Shown here: positions 1-10,707 of the stretch, in pieces
How positions within the stretch are numbered: position 1 is the first letter of the stretch
Layout: the number at the start of each line of letters is the position of its first letter
DNA from: Zoroaster sp. YZ-2022
Taxonomy: Eukaryota; Echinodermata; Asteroidea; Forcipulatida; Zoroasteridae
Length of the DNA: 64,000 nt
Direction: 5' to 3'
NCBI GenBank assembly: GCA_029582265.1
Contig: CM055823.1
Coordinates: 2,418,001-2,482,000 of the forward strand
The notes under the pieces: model-generated
What the model was told of the DNA's origin: nothing
Database searches by the model: none
The model's input: only the letters and a program-made list of their open reading frames with translations
Translations under genes and position numbers: made by a program

Positions 1-528
1 CATTTATAGTGTTACTTTCCTTCTGTTTTTCTGATTTAGTTGAGACTGGATTACTTTACTTTCATTCTCATTATTGTTTAATTCTTATATTGCATTTCCC
101 ACTTTTGTATTGTTGCTGATTCAGTTAGCTTACCCTTTTATTGTATAATGTAATGAATGGAGGTTTCAGAATTCCCACTAATCATTTTGTTGTAAACCTT
201 GTTGTAAAAAATATTATTTCCGCGTTATTTGTAAATTCATAGCTCACCATTGTTCAGTCACTGTGAGAATTAGAAACCCTAAATTCACTGTATCACTAGT
301 GGTTTCAAGTATTCCAGATGTTATGCCTTCAGCTGAGTGAAACTGCAGTTTTCTTAGTGTAGAGCCCTGTATTTAGCAAAGAGTTTTCCACCCCCCTAAA
401 ATTTTAAGAGCCTATACATTAACCCCCTGTTTAATCAACAGCCATTCTCCACAGACCCCCAGCGAGGCAACAGCATAGTGGTTTGATGTGGTTGTGTGTT
501 CCCTCGCCTCATGTACAGCCGGCCAGTC

Positions 529-612
529 ATATACTGGATGACTGTTAGTGAGTTAACACATTAAACTATTATCAGTTCACTATTAGTGGTTGTTCTCATC
601 CATTTTTCAGGT
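529..612 (+). repeat. 84-bp direct repeat, copy 1
   Basis: This segment is repeated, as far as I can read without any mismatch, at 1559-1642, 1030 bp away. It ends in a pyrimidine-rich run followed by CAGGT, which resembles a 3' splice site. The flanks of the two copies differ. The identity implies a recent duplication, a tandem duplication remnant or very short terminal repeats. Confidence 0.8.
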
Positions 613-996
613 ATGTGGATTTTCCTTTATCAATTTAACACTTGCATGACATATAGATCAACTAGGGATAACTTTAGTTTACTTTCAGCCTATTTAAAGT
701 AATCATTTAATACTTTAAAGAAACTTCGGTGAATCTTTTAATGAACTTTGTGCTTTAATCACTATTGTGTAGACCTTGCTTAAAGTATTGTTTTTATTCA
801 TTGATTATTTCCTTTTCTGATATTGCTGGAAGTATCATCTTTAAGTGTTAGGAAGATTAGACTTTGTAGAATTTATTGATACCTAGAATTTGGTTGATGA
901 CTTTTCCCAATAAGGTGTATTTGGAGTTAGAAAAGTCATGGTAGTTTTAGTTTTATAAGTTCAGTGGTACCATTTCTATTGCATATTACAGCTAGC

Positions 997-1128
997 ATGG
1001 CTAGGTATAGAACACAGCCTCGATTATGGTCTGAGACCAGGCCTGTAGTCTATGTGGCAACACCACATCTGAGGGTAATTAACTCTAACCCCTTGGGCTA
1101 TGGTCAGTACTTGGTAGTGTGGAAATAA
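997..1128 (+). CDS. short open frame of unknown function (43 codons)
   Basis: An ATG-started frame of 43 codons ends in TAA. It is preceded by TATTACAG, a possible splice acceptor, and lies between the two copies of the 84-bp direct repeat. The translation begins MARYRTQPRLW and is rich in Arg, Val and Pro. I do not recognise it. It may be an exon, a remnant of a mobile element, or chance. Confidence 0.15.
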   Translation: MARYRTQPRLWSETRPVVYVATPHLRVINSNPLGYGQYLVVWK

Positions 1129-1558
1129 GGTATCAAGTGCAGTCCTGTGTGAGTTGTGTTATGTGAAATATAGGGATAGGCAATAGTCTCTCAAGGTTTT
1201 TCAAGTTCATGTTTTTCTTTTTTCCTTTATCTTATGTGTTTCTTTAAGTTGGTTTGCAAAGAAAGTGGAGTTAAATAAGACTGTGTTCCGAGTATAAGTA
1301 GTGATGAAGTCACACTTAGGGCATAAATGGTTAGTTTGGATGTTTAACTCAAGTACAAGGACTTGTTAAAGGAAAGGTGTTATGATTTAGTTATCATATA
1401 TGTTTGGTTAAGGCAGAAAAAGTTATTATTCTTATTGTTTACATTTTTACTGTTATTATTGCTAAGACATTTTCATGTATTTTAGAGAGTTTTGATAATA
1501 GACTAGCCAAGTCTTTTGAGTCTATTTCTGTGCATAACTGATGTAATGTAAACATACG

Positions 1559-1642
1559 ATATACTGGATGACTGTTAGTGAGTTAACACATTAAACTATT
1601 ATCAGTTCACTATTAGTGGTTGTTCTCATCCATTTTTCAGGT
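1559..1642 (+). repeat. 84-bp direct repeat, copy 2
   Basis: Second copy of the segment at 529-612, with identical sequence across 84 bases and different outer flanks. Confidence 0.8.
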
Positions 1643-1860
1643 TCTACGTGTATGGTATTCTAAAGTAACAAGTGACAAGTGTTACATTAGTTTCCATATC
1701 AATTGTCAGTACCGGTAATTATATTATTAAATTCACTATCGATTTTATTGATACTGTGTTGTATATTGTCTATTCATGCCTTGTACATTATAACTGATAT
1801 GTGATTACTTCACTATCATCAGCCAAGGTATGGCATTGGGTGGGTTTGTTTACATTCCAA

Positions 1861-1904
1861 GTTTCTGGCAGAGTTTCTGGCAGAGTTTCTGGCAGAGTCT
1901 CTGG
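1861..1904 (+). repeat. 12-bp tandem repeat, about 3.5 copies
   Basis: The unit GTTTCTGGCAGA is repeated three times and followed by a partial, slightly changed copy. Twelve bases keep frame, so one reading frame shows a Val-Ser-Gly-Arg repeat, but there is no other sign of coding. Confidence 0.7.
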
Positions 1905-2188
1905 TCTGCCTAGGGACTTTGTTTTGGTAGCTCATTGGTATGTTCGGCTTGCCAGAGATTTAAGTGTTTTGAGGCCGATAGAATATGTCATGAATAAGTA
2001 TCTGTTTGGCTGAAATATCGCGGCATGGCAATTGCAGCCGCCATATTTTTCCCGATGCTGAACTTCGACCTTGGTTGGTAGCGAGCACAGGCAAGCCTCG
2101 AAGCTTGACATCGGATCTTCAGCACAAAGCGTTAACGTGTCAGTGGTCCAATGAAATCATTTGAGTGGTACACCTGGTTGTAGCCTAG

Positions 2189-2245
2189 CGGGGGGCGGGG
2201 GGCCGGGGGTGGGGGGCGGGGGGCGGGCGGGCGAGGGGTGGGTTA
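2189..2245 (+). other. G-rich tract, G-quadruplex candidate
   Basis: A 57-base stretch is made almost only of G runs of three or more separated by C, T or A. It meets the usual four-G-run pattern several times over. It sits near the left edge of duplication unit 1. Confidence 0.6.
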
Positions 2246-3269
2246 GTTTTTATTGTTGCCACCAAGATCAAAAAATTAATTAATTTATGCCTTAAATGGG
2301 TTTGTCTATGTCTAATCTAACCACAAAAATGTGTTAACTTAGAAAACATGCTTTGGCCTACATTAATCAAACTTAAAAGTTCAAAATAAAAGTTCATTCA
2401 CAAGTTGTCAAGATGATGTTATTGGTTGTCATGGAAACTACCTCTAGAGGGCGCTGCACTTGGATGCATATCACACGCACATGAATTGTATCTAAATCTT
2501 AATTGAAACCGGGGTGTCCAAAAGACACCCAGACACCCCTCTGGCCAATTCTATGGCTGAAATAAACTTTAAAAAATTTGAAAAACGAAGAAAATACTAA
2601 CTTTCAAGCATACATCTAAACCAAACTTCTTAATAATGTTACCATGCCAAATAGGTTCCTCAACTAATGTAAATTCATCTCCTTATTAATCAAAATTATT
2701 TAAACAGGTCTGTACTTTCTAAGGCATCTTAGAGTCCTGGCTCTAGAGTCAAAGGGTATTAAAGTGTATGCCGCAGACTGAGTACAACCACAGAGTTTCT
2801 ACCTCCAAATTTGGCCAAAATCTTTACATAGGGGTGCAAGAATCTTGGGCTTAAAAAAAAACAGACAAGGGTTAACACAGCTTAATTTAAAACAGTGAAA
2901 TAACCAGGGGGAACCACTACTATTAAGTAATTAAATAATTTTGTACTTGAAATGACTTATCCCCAATTCAAAAGTTTGTCAGCTTTTAAGAGCATTACAT
3001 GGAATGAATGTATTATTGGTTCTGTTGATCAAACTGTTTCTAGAAGTATGCGTACTCTCTTTGAATCAAGATATACATTAAACAACCAACCTGTGAAAGA
3101 TTCAGCTTATTACAATGAGCAATTAATGAGAAAGTAGTGAAAATACAATCAGATTGACGCTACAAAAGTTTAACTGTCTTCAGTTTAACTTTAGTACGCT
3201 GACTGAATGTACCCTATGAAGCAGGAGACAATGTCTTAGGAGAGTTTTTCTTTTACAGAAAGCTTCATC

Positions 3270-4967
3270 TCAGATGCTACAAAGAATTGGTTTCTCTCCT
3301 GTGTGAATACATTGGTGACGCTTTAGTTTGCTTTTTTCAGTAAATGCTTTACCACAAATCTCACATTTAAATTGTTTTTCTCTAGTGTGAATCCTTTGGT
3401 GTTTTTTAAGAGAGGCTTTTACCGTAAACTCTTTATCACAAATGTCACATTTATATGGTTTCTCATTAGTATGCTGCCGCTGATGTGAAAGTGCACTTGA
3501 ATGAGAGAAAGCTTTACCACAAATATCACAAAGAAATTGTTTTTCTCCAGTGTGAATACTTTGGTGGTTTTTAAGAGAGGCATTTACCAAAAACTCTTTA
3601 CCACAAATGTCACATTTATATGGTTTTTCTCCAGTGTGAATCCTTTGGTGGCATTTAAGAGTGAATTTTACCTTTTTATCACAAATGTCACATTTATATG
3701 GTTTTTCTCCAGTGTGAATCAGTTGGTGGTTTTTAAGAGAGACTTTTACCGTAAACTCTTTATCACAAATGTCACATTTATATCGTTTCTCATTAGTATG
3801 CTGCTGCTGATGACATGAAAGTGAACTTGATTGAATGAAGGCTTGACCACAAATTTTACAAACAAATGGTTTTTCTCCAGTGTGAATCATTTGGTGGTTT
3901 TTAAGAGAGACTTTTACCGTAAACTCTTTATCACAAATGTCACATTTATATGGTTTCTCTCCAGTGTGAATCCTTTGGTGGTTTTTAAGAGAGACTTTTA
4001 CTGTAAACTCTTTATCACAAATGTCACATTTATATGGTTTCTCTCCAGTGTGAATCCTTTGGTGGTTTTTAAAAGAGGCTTTTACCGTAAACTCTTTATC
4101 ACAAATGTCACATTTATATGGTTTCTTATTAGTATGCTTCCGCTGATGACATGCAAGTGCGCTTAAATCCGAGAAAGCTTTACCACAAATGTCACAAACA
4201 AATGGTTTCTCTCCAGTGTGAATCCTTTTGTGTCGTTTTAGGTTGCATGTCTCAGTATATGTTTTACCACAAATATCACAAGCAAATGGTTTCTCTCCAG
4301 TGTGAATCATTTGGTGGTTTTTAAGAGAGACTTTTACTGTAAACTCTTTATCACAAATGTCACATTTATATGGTTTCTCTCCAGTGTGAATCCTTTGGTG
4401 GTGTTTAAGAGAGAATTTTACCTTAAACTCTTTATCACAAATGTCACATTTATATGGTTTCTTATTAGTATGCTTCCGCTGATGACATGAAAGTGCGCTT
4501 AAATCCGAGAGAGCTTTACCACAAATGTCACAAACAAATGGTTTCTCTCCAGTGTGAATCCTTTCGTGTCGTTTTAGGCTGCATGTCTGAGAAAATGTTT
4601 TACCACAAATGTCACAAACAAATGTTTTTTCTCCAGTGTGAATCTTTTGGTGACGTTTTAGGATGTATGCCTGATTAAACTTTTTACCACAAATGTCACA
4701 AACAAATGTTTTTTCTCCAGTGTGAATCCTTTGGTGATTGTTAAGCAGGGATTTCTGGATAAATTCTTTATCACAAATGTCACATTTGTATGTTTGGTTG
4801 TTTTTATGACAACCCATGTGCCTTTGAAGACCATCCTGATGCGAGAAAGCTATGTTACAGATTCTAAAAATGAGTGGTTTTTCTTCAATGTCTTGTTGAG
4901 ATGTAAGATTCTGTGTACCTTCTTCACCACAAAGCTCAGAGTATTTAGAATTTTCCATTGTTTCCAT
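3270..4967 (-). CDS. poly-C2H2 zinc-finger protein, 565 aa
   Basis: A single-exon coding region for a protein with 18 C2H2 fingers and one degenerate N-terminal finger (residues about 32-54) in which the first cysteine is Phe. Fingers are joined mostly by TGEKP linkers; fingers 4, 8, 12 and 16 instead carry TNKKP/TNEK-type linkers, giving a four-finger higher-order repeat. Finger 14 lacks two residues and finger 16 one. Four fingers (6, 10, 11, 13) share the same recognition helix VKVSLKN. No KRAB, SCAN or BTB domain is present; the leader is about 23 residues and contains ELCGEEGTQNLTS. The ATG at 4967 has a strong context (ACCATGG) and is conserved in the paralogue. A probable nuclear DNA-binding regulator; the target is unknown. 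A splice acceptor lies at 5027-5028, so the 5' UTR is spliced. Confidence 0.9.
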   Translation of the reverse strand: METMENSKYSELCGEEGTQNLTSQQDIEEKPLIFRICNIAFSHQDGLQRHMGCHKNNQTYKCDICDKEFIQKSLLNNHQRIHTGEKTFVCDICGKKFNQAYILKRHQKIHTGEKTFVCDICGKTFSQTCSLKRHERIHTGEKPFVCDICGKALSDLSALSCHQRKHTNKKPYKCDICDKEFKVKFSLKHHQRIHTGEKPYKCDICDKEFTVKVSLKNHQMIHTGEKPFACDICGKTYTETCNLKRHKRIHTGEKPFVCDICGKAFSDLSALACHQRKHTNKKPYKCDICDKEFTVKASFKNHQRIHTGEKPYKCDICDKEFTVKVSLKNHQRIHTGEKPYKCDICDKEFTVKVSLKNHQMIHTGEKPFVCKICGQAFIQSSSLSCHQQQHTNEKRYKCDICDKEFTVKVSLKNHQLIHTGEKPYKCDICDKKVKFTLKCHQRIHTGEKPYKCDICGKEFLVNASLKNHQSIHTGEKQFLCDICGKAFSHSSALSHQRQHTNEKPYKCDICDKEFTVKASLKKHQRIHTREKQFKCEICGKAFTEKSKLKRHQCIHTGEKPILCSI

Positions 4968-5352
4968 GGTTACTGTTCTCCTTCACAAACACCAGATGCT
5001 AATTACTGCGACCCAGATCGTCAAACCTACAATAAAGCAAATAAAATTATAAACACTCATCTGCTGACGCATGTTAATTTTTGTACAATTTTTAGCACAC
5101 CAAAAGAGTTTCCTATTTCTGGTCATACAGTCTAGGTCAGCTTCAAAATAGGTGCATTGATCTTATTTTTCCCAACCAGATCAAATGTACATATTGGATA
5201 AACAGTTAATTTACTTTATACCAAGTTTTCACTCTACATGTATTTAACTGTCATGTGCTTTAGGCCAATAGAATGAAAGTCATAGATTTGCGTCCGGGAA
5301 ATTTTGAAAACACACAAGGCTTTTTTTCATTATTCAATATTTCCATTGATCA

Positions 5353-5545
5353 TTAACCCTAACCATCCTCAATCCTCCAAAATCCTCCTTGCAGTTTTGG
5401 AGGATTTTGGAGGATTGAGGATGAATGGTGATTGAAACACATGAGGCTTTTGGAGGATTGAGGATGAATGGTAATTTAAGCATATGAGGATTTTGGAGGA
5501 TTGAGGATGAATGGTGTTTAAAAAACATGAGCATTTTGGAGGACT
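5353..5545. mobile_element. fragment of a TTAA-flanked MITE with 43-bp tandem repeats
   Basis: It begins TTAACCCTAACC, like the element at 9878, followed by blocks reading GGAGGATTGAGGATGAATGG repeated about three times with a 43-bp period (starts at 5409, 5452, 5495, 5538). No matching right end with GGGTTAA is visible, so it is probably truncated. Confidence 0.45.
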
Positions 5546-5677
5546 GGTGTAGTAGGAGTTGCTGGAATGTGATACTATTTAATTTTCATTTTTCTCACTT
5601 GGCAAGGTAAGTACTGGTACTCCATCTGTTTCACAGTGCTGTACATGTACATGTACATGCAGCCAGTAGTACTAATG

Positions 5678-5764
5678 CACAGTGGTAGTCTGTCTATGTA
5701 CTGGTACACTAGGTCACACATGTGTGACCTAGTGTACCAGTACACAGACAGACCTTACACTGTG
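5678..5764. repeat. 87-bp near-perfect palindrome
   Basis: The inner 62 bases are self-complementary with one mismatch pair, centred between 5720 and 5721 on ACACATGTGT. The pairing continues with small gaps to CACAGTG at 5678 and its complement CACTGTG at 5758-5764. It has essentially no loop, so it could extrude as a cruciform or mark a minimal hairpin MITE. No clear target duplication is seen. Confidence 0.75.
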
Positions 5765-6530
5765 TACCATTGTTTCAAGGACAAGTCTCCCATTGTTTAT
5801 AGTTATTACTGGTCATAAACAAGGTACTCCCCTTACTGCACTGTGTCCTGACCAGTATCCAACCCATCATCCAACCCAGAAAAAAAAACGAAAAAGTAAA
5901 AAAAAAAAAAAAAAATTTTTAAAAATCCAAACCCTATCCTATCCATTACCATTCCTTACCCATCCGTCCCCACCCCACGCCCTTTCTTCAAGGCAATGAT
6001 TATGATTGCTTGAATACGACTGCAATAACGCATAGTCAAGTCAATGGTACATGTATGAGGCATGGCATTCCCTCTTCCTCCCCTCTTTTGGTGGTACAGA
6101 AAGCGAAAACTATTGTCAAAATCCACTTTTATGATGGTTTCGAATTTGATTTCCCTTCTAAAAAAATCCTCCCCTTCAGAAAATAGAAGGATCCTATTAA
6201 TTAGTATTATAGTTGCCACTACGCATGTACAGTGACTGTGTTGGTCACTAATTGTGGAGTTTACAAGATCAGACTGACATGACTGAGGAAGTCATCGTAT
6301 ACCAAAAATGCCTGATTTTTCATGAAATAAATATCCTGGAATAATTTGAAGTATATGTCCATCATCATCCATATGTTCTCCACCTTACCAGGTAGGTAAG
6401 ATTACATTATTGGTTATATTTAATGAAAAATAGTGGTAGTACTACTACCAAACACTGTGAATAGTCTGGTGACAGTAACTTTTTGTGAATTTATATCGGA
6501 ATATAATTGCAAGATTGAGGTACAATCGAG

Positions 6531-7490
6531 ATGAATTCGGACAGCGAAAATGAAAATTTTTCTGATAACTTTGAGGACAGTGAGTGTGGGCATACTTGGT
6601 TGGTAATCCTCCTTAGTCCTCCGCTTGGGAAGTTTAACAGGAGGTGCAATGGGTGGTCATGCTAGTTTTTTGCTAGGACGTTTAATTTGAATGCAACTTT
6701 GGAGATTTGTGAGACGGTCGTTTGTGGTAGACTGTTCCATTCGGCAATGGTCCTCGGGAAGAATGAATTTGCGAAGGGTGCCAGTCTTGTGCTATATAAT
6801 TTGAACTATTGGTTATGTCCTCGTCTATTCCTGTCAGTCTTTGGTTTGGTGTAGTCTTTGGAGATGTCAAGCAGATTTTTTGTAATTTTGTACAGGCAGG
6901 TTAGTCGGTGGGCTCTACATCTATCTTGGAGGCTGTCCCATCCTAGAGTGGTGATCATTTCATTTGTGATACGCTGGATTCGCGCGAGTAATCACTTGTG
7001 ATGAAACGGGCTGCTCTCCGTTGTATCTTTTCCAGAGTGTTGATATTATTTGTTGTGTGAGGATCCCATGCTGCTACGCCGTACTCAAGGTGTGGTCTCA
7101 CGATGGTATGGTAGAGCTTTTCTTTGATGTTTCTCGAAGCATGGTGGAAATTTCGTTTAACGAAGCCAAGCGTTTTTGAAGCTTTGTTTGCAGCATGTTG
7201 GGTTTGTTGGTTCCATTTGAGGTTGTTTTGGATGATAATGCCAAGATATTTACATTCGTTTGTGGTTTCAAGTTTGGTTCCCGCCATGTTGTAGTTTGGC
7301 GAAGTCAGTCTGCATTTGTTGGTGACACGCATGATGTTGCATTTTGAAGCATTGAATTGCATTCCCATTTAGTAAGTTTGTCCTGATCGATTTGAAGTGT
7401 ATTTTCGTCGGCCTGGTTGGCAATGGTGTTATAGAGGAGACAGGTGAAGATGAAGATTTGTTTTCAAATGATTTTAGTGATTCGTCATGA
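6531..7490 (+). pseudogene. short acidic open frame split by a retrotransposon fragment
   Basis: The left half (6531-6580) starts with ATG and encodes an Asp/Glu/Ser/Asn-rich stretch. The right half (7434-7490) continues in the same style (EDEDLFSNDFSDSS) and ends in TGA. The retrotransposon remnant lies exactly between. GAGGACAG on the left and GAGGAGACAG on the right may be the diverged target duplication. The function is unknown; acidic leaders of this kind occur in several transposase families, but I cannot assign one. Confidence 0.3.
6585..7455 (-). pseudogene. 5'-truncated CR1/Jockey-like reverse transcriptase 3' fragment
   Basis: The minus strand encodes the region just after the catalytic YADD box to the C terminus of a non-LTR ORF2. 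The main block (7368-6955) contains FNASKCNIM, CKYLGIII, KLYHTIVRPHLEYGVAAWD and LEKIQRRAARFI, all typical of the RT thumb/connection region. The next block (6957-6620), one base out of frame, contains LGWDSLQDRCRAHRL and PRTIAEWNSLP. Another shift lies near 7368. The 5' end is lost near the YADD position, as usual for incomplete target-primed insertions. It is a different element from the one at 23.3-27.3 kb. Confidence 0.8.
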
Positions 7491-7795
7491 AAACTCCGCA
7501 CACTGTATTGATTTCGTGTACTGAACTCCGCAGGATAACAGTTAACACGCTAGTCGCTAGCCCTGATCTGAGTGATATGACCTTATCTACAGTCAGTACT
7601 AGTGCCGCCAGTAGCACTTAGTTACGATAGAGTCCTGACCAAGACTAATCTAGTATTATTAGTAGTATTATTATTAAAACTAAAATTGTATGGTTCACAG
7701 CATGATCAAAACGATGTCTTTTTAAACATCTACAGTTTACATTACATAAATTGGCATTATTTATTCTCAATAATAATGAAATGTAACGAAATTAC

Positions 7796-8270
7796 CTGTA
7801 AATAGTGAGTATTCTTTGAGTACAAATTTTTCCTCGAAGTCGAAGGCCATGGCATAACCACCAGTTGCATGCATGAGCGACATCGACAAGCTAGGTTTGG
7901 TACTAGTACAGCCAGGTATAGATAGATAGCTAGCTAGCTAGTACGTGTTTCCTTCCAATCACAGCGCCCTCTCTCTGTTCGAGTTCATTGCACGCGCCCA
8001 TACGTACGTACGTTCGGCTACGACTTCGCCTGAAGATCTGACGTCACGCTTTGAGCTTGCGCTGTAGCTCGATCGAGGCAGGCTTTGTGATTTCAAGTGT
8101 GAGATCGCGGTTATTTTTGTCTGCATCAGCCACGCAAAACGCCGTTTACTCCTACTGGTTAACACAGCCCTACTCGCGATCTCAAAATGTTGGAGGTTAA
8201 TACACAAGAGGGCGCTATTTAATGCAATACTGCAGAGCCGTTACATTGGCTTCAAGTCTATTAAAGACAG
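7796..8270 (-). promoter_or_regulatory. candidate 5' non-coding exon and promoter region of the 565-aa zinc-finger gene
   Basis: Parts of this region are conserved at 16198-16320 and 17370-17600 in unit 2, including a donor-like ACAG|GTAATT on the minus strand and a block around GAGATCGCGGTTATTTTTG. Conservation on both sides of an insertion in unit 2, upstream of both genes, suggests a promoter and first exon. No TATA box is seen. This is inference only. Confidence 0.3.
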
Positions 8271-9877
8271 GCTCGGACGTACGCCATCAATGGATCCTGG
8301 CCGTTATGGTGAACTTTGACCTTGATCTTAATCACAAAGCGTGAACGTGTCCAATGGCATTTTTTGAATGGTACACCTGCAGCCTAGCTGTCCAGATCCT
8401 TGATTTAGACGAGAGATGGGCGGAGGTTAGGGGTCATTAAGATCGTCTTCTTACTTAAAACAAATCATAATCGAACAAAAACCTCGATGTCTTAGTAAGA
8501 CTAGGACCATTATTTGTAAATTAATCAACATTTACCCAAAATTATAGATTAACTATTTTCAGAAAAACCCAGTTTTATAATGGTAATCAACGGGAACGGA
8601 GCTGATCTGAGAGGGAAGGGTTTTGGGGAGTAATGACGGCGTGCCGTCTGGAGTGCTTTAATTGAAAATGAAAATCATTTGGAAATATATCCTCTTTTGA
8701 AAACTAATGAAAGTTTAATTTGGGAAAAAATACTTCACCAGATTAACAATACTAATAAGTAATATATAAACAAATGCGGGAGAGCAATTAACACTAATTC
8801 TGAAGGATTGAGACGTGAAATACTTTGAATGAGTTGGGCCGAGACAAACTTGATTAGAATGCTGACAAAAATATAAAAATTTTATTTACTTTCCAATCAA
8901 AACTTAAATATCAAACTTAGATGTGTAAAACATCTATCTGATAAAATTAATGTATAAAGATATTCAAGCAATCAAGAAATGAACTTTGACCAAAAAACAT
9001 TGTTAAAACCACTTATTAAAATACTAACGAAAACTTAAAACCTAAACCCAACTTAAAAATATTGTCAAAATAATAAAACCAAAAACCAACGCAGACCTCA
9101 AAGTGGATTATACTATAAAGCACAATTATAGACTTTTCTTTAAATTCTGAAGACAAAAATAACCATGATTAAGTTATAAATGTCAATTATGTTATAAATG
9201 TCAATTAAAATAAATATAAATGCACAGAAAACAAGTTGTATTTAAATCTGATGAAATCTCAGAACCACTTATCCAAATGTAGGAAAGAATCAAGTAAGTT
9301 ATGTTATGAAATACTCATAAAATACAAGGAAATCTACCAGCTTGACTTTACACAAAATACCGAGTTAAGAAAAGTATTCTGCTGAGTGAGCAAAAGATTA
9401 AGTCCAAAAATAATTTATCTCTTCCTTAAGACAAAAATAAAAGGTTAAATAAACTTTTAAAAATACGAAAAACCAAGAAAATACTAACTTGGCAAATTCA
9501 TCCAAAATTTCAAGCATAGATATTAAAGTTATACCTAATCCAAACTTTTTTATCATGTTACCATGCCAACTAGATTGCTCAAATAATGTAAATTCATCTC
9601 CTTAATCAAAAAGATAATTTACAAAGAAAACTCACCAACTACTTGTACTTCAAATGGGGCAAAATTACTACCTGGCAAGAAGTACAGCCCATAAGTGCTG
9701 AATATGAAAGATCAATGAAAATGCACGGTGCATTTTGAAGATATGGGCATGTTTCAAAAAGTGCACTGATGATTTTGGAGGATTCAGGAAGGTTCCAATG
9801 CCCATGGGGTTTGGGACTTTATTAAGGGTTAAACAACCAACCTGTGAAAGATTTAGCTTATTACAATGAGCAATTAA

Positions 9878-10367
9878 CCCTAACCTTCCTAAATCATCCA
9901 ATATTCTCTTTGCATAACGGAAGGATTTAGAAGAATTTCGGGCAAATGTGATTATTTGTTTCGTGGATTATATGACATTGTATGAAAATTGAGGTTACAT
10001 GTTGGTCTGTCCAAAAAATAATTCTAGAGGATTGAGGTTATGAGGCCTACATGTGTGTAGCTATGTTTTAGTACATGCACATCTAGGTTTATTGTAGGCA
10101 TTGCAAGGTCAGTGCTTGGTCAGTGGACACTGTTTATTGTTCCATGCATGCAGGGAGGGGTCCCTGGCCATGTATCACATATTAGAAACACAAGTGTGCA
10201 TTCATGCAGTCTGCATACCAATGGAAGTGGTCATCATTGTGCTTGCTGTCACTGGAAGATTTTGAAGGATTCAGGTAGTGGATTTAGAAGAGTTTTTAAC
10301 TCTTTACTATTGAAGAATACTGGAGGATTGAGGTTGTGTGTGAACAAGTGGGTTGAGGGAGTTAGGG
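9878..10367. mobile_element. TTAA-flanked MITE A (490 bp)
   Basis: It begins CCCTAACC after TTAA (9874-9877) and ends GTTAGGG before TTAA (10368-10371). Unit 1 (3122-3128) shows uninterrupted sequence at the corresponding point, so the insertion is directly visible. CCC/GGG ends with a TTAA target site are the pattern of piggyBac-type non-autonomous elements. No transposase is encoded. Confidence 0.7.
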
Positions 10368-10371
10368 TTAA

Positions 10372-10707
10372 CCCTCCTACTTCTGGTGCCTTTTTCAGAC
10401 AAGTTGATGCACCATTTGAAACCATTCATTTTGTGAAACACCAAGGTGTAGTGTATCCACCATTCAAAACCATTTGAATGATTTATAAGCCACTGTGTAG
10501 TACATTCACCATTTGAAACTATTCGGCTATGGAAACACAACAAGGTGAAGTGTATCCACCATTCAAAAACAATTTGAATGGATTTGAATGGTAGTAAAGC
10601 TTGCTACCAACACTTTTCAAATGGTATCACCATGTGTGTACAAAACCAATGGCCATTTTGGTAAGTGGAAATTTTGAATTGTTTCAAATGGTCAAACAGT
10701 AGGAGGG
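10372..10707. mobile_element. TTAA-flanked MITE B (336 bp), adjacent to A
   Basis: It begins CCCTCCTACT and ends AGTAGGAGGG (10-bp perfect inverted ends), flanked by TTAA at 10368-10371 and 10708-10711. It shares the central TTAA with element A, so one inserted at the edge of the other. The interior has several CATTTGAAAC/CATTCAAAAC-type subrepeats. Confidence 0.75.

Larger units (their letters stand above)
1..1800. other. non-coding AT-rich stretch
   Basis: I see no supported gene here. The stretch holds the two copies of an 84-bp direct repeat (listed separately) and one short open frame between them. Otherwise it is AT-rich intergenic or intronic sequence with no recognisable protein similarity. 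Confidence 0.5.
5027..7795 (-). other. probable 5' UTR intron of the 565-aa zinc-finger gene
   Basis: On the minus strand a pyrimidine-rich tract ending TTGTAG lies at the 5027 edge, and a candidate donor ACAG|GTAATT at 7796/7795. Both sites are conserved in the paralogous unit (12177 and 16301/16300). The intron carries a MITE-like repeat, a palindrome and a retrotransposon fragment. The exon assignment is an inference from this conservation. Confidence 0.4.
2050..8300. repeat. tandem segmental duplication, unit 1
   Basis: Several blocks of this segment recur in the same order and orientation in unit 2: 2058-2180 resembles 8310-8400; 2589-2706 resembles 9478-9620; 3078-3236 resembles 9833-9888 plus 10709-10820; the zinc-finger gene and its 5' flank at 3270-5042 resemble 10765-12190; 5193-5230 resembles 14366-14405; 7688-7815 resembles 16198-16320; and 8085-8270 resembles 17370-17600. 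The unit contains one zinc-finger gene and its upstream region. The second unit is about 3 kb longer because of insertions. Confidence 0.75.

Noticed and set aside
3501..5135. Plus-strand frames rich in FITNVTFIWF-like repeats
   Set aside because: They are antisense shadows of the C2H2 finger repeats on the minus strand. The same applies to the frames between 10972 and 12180.
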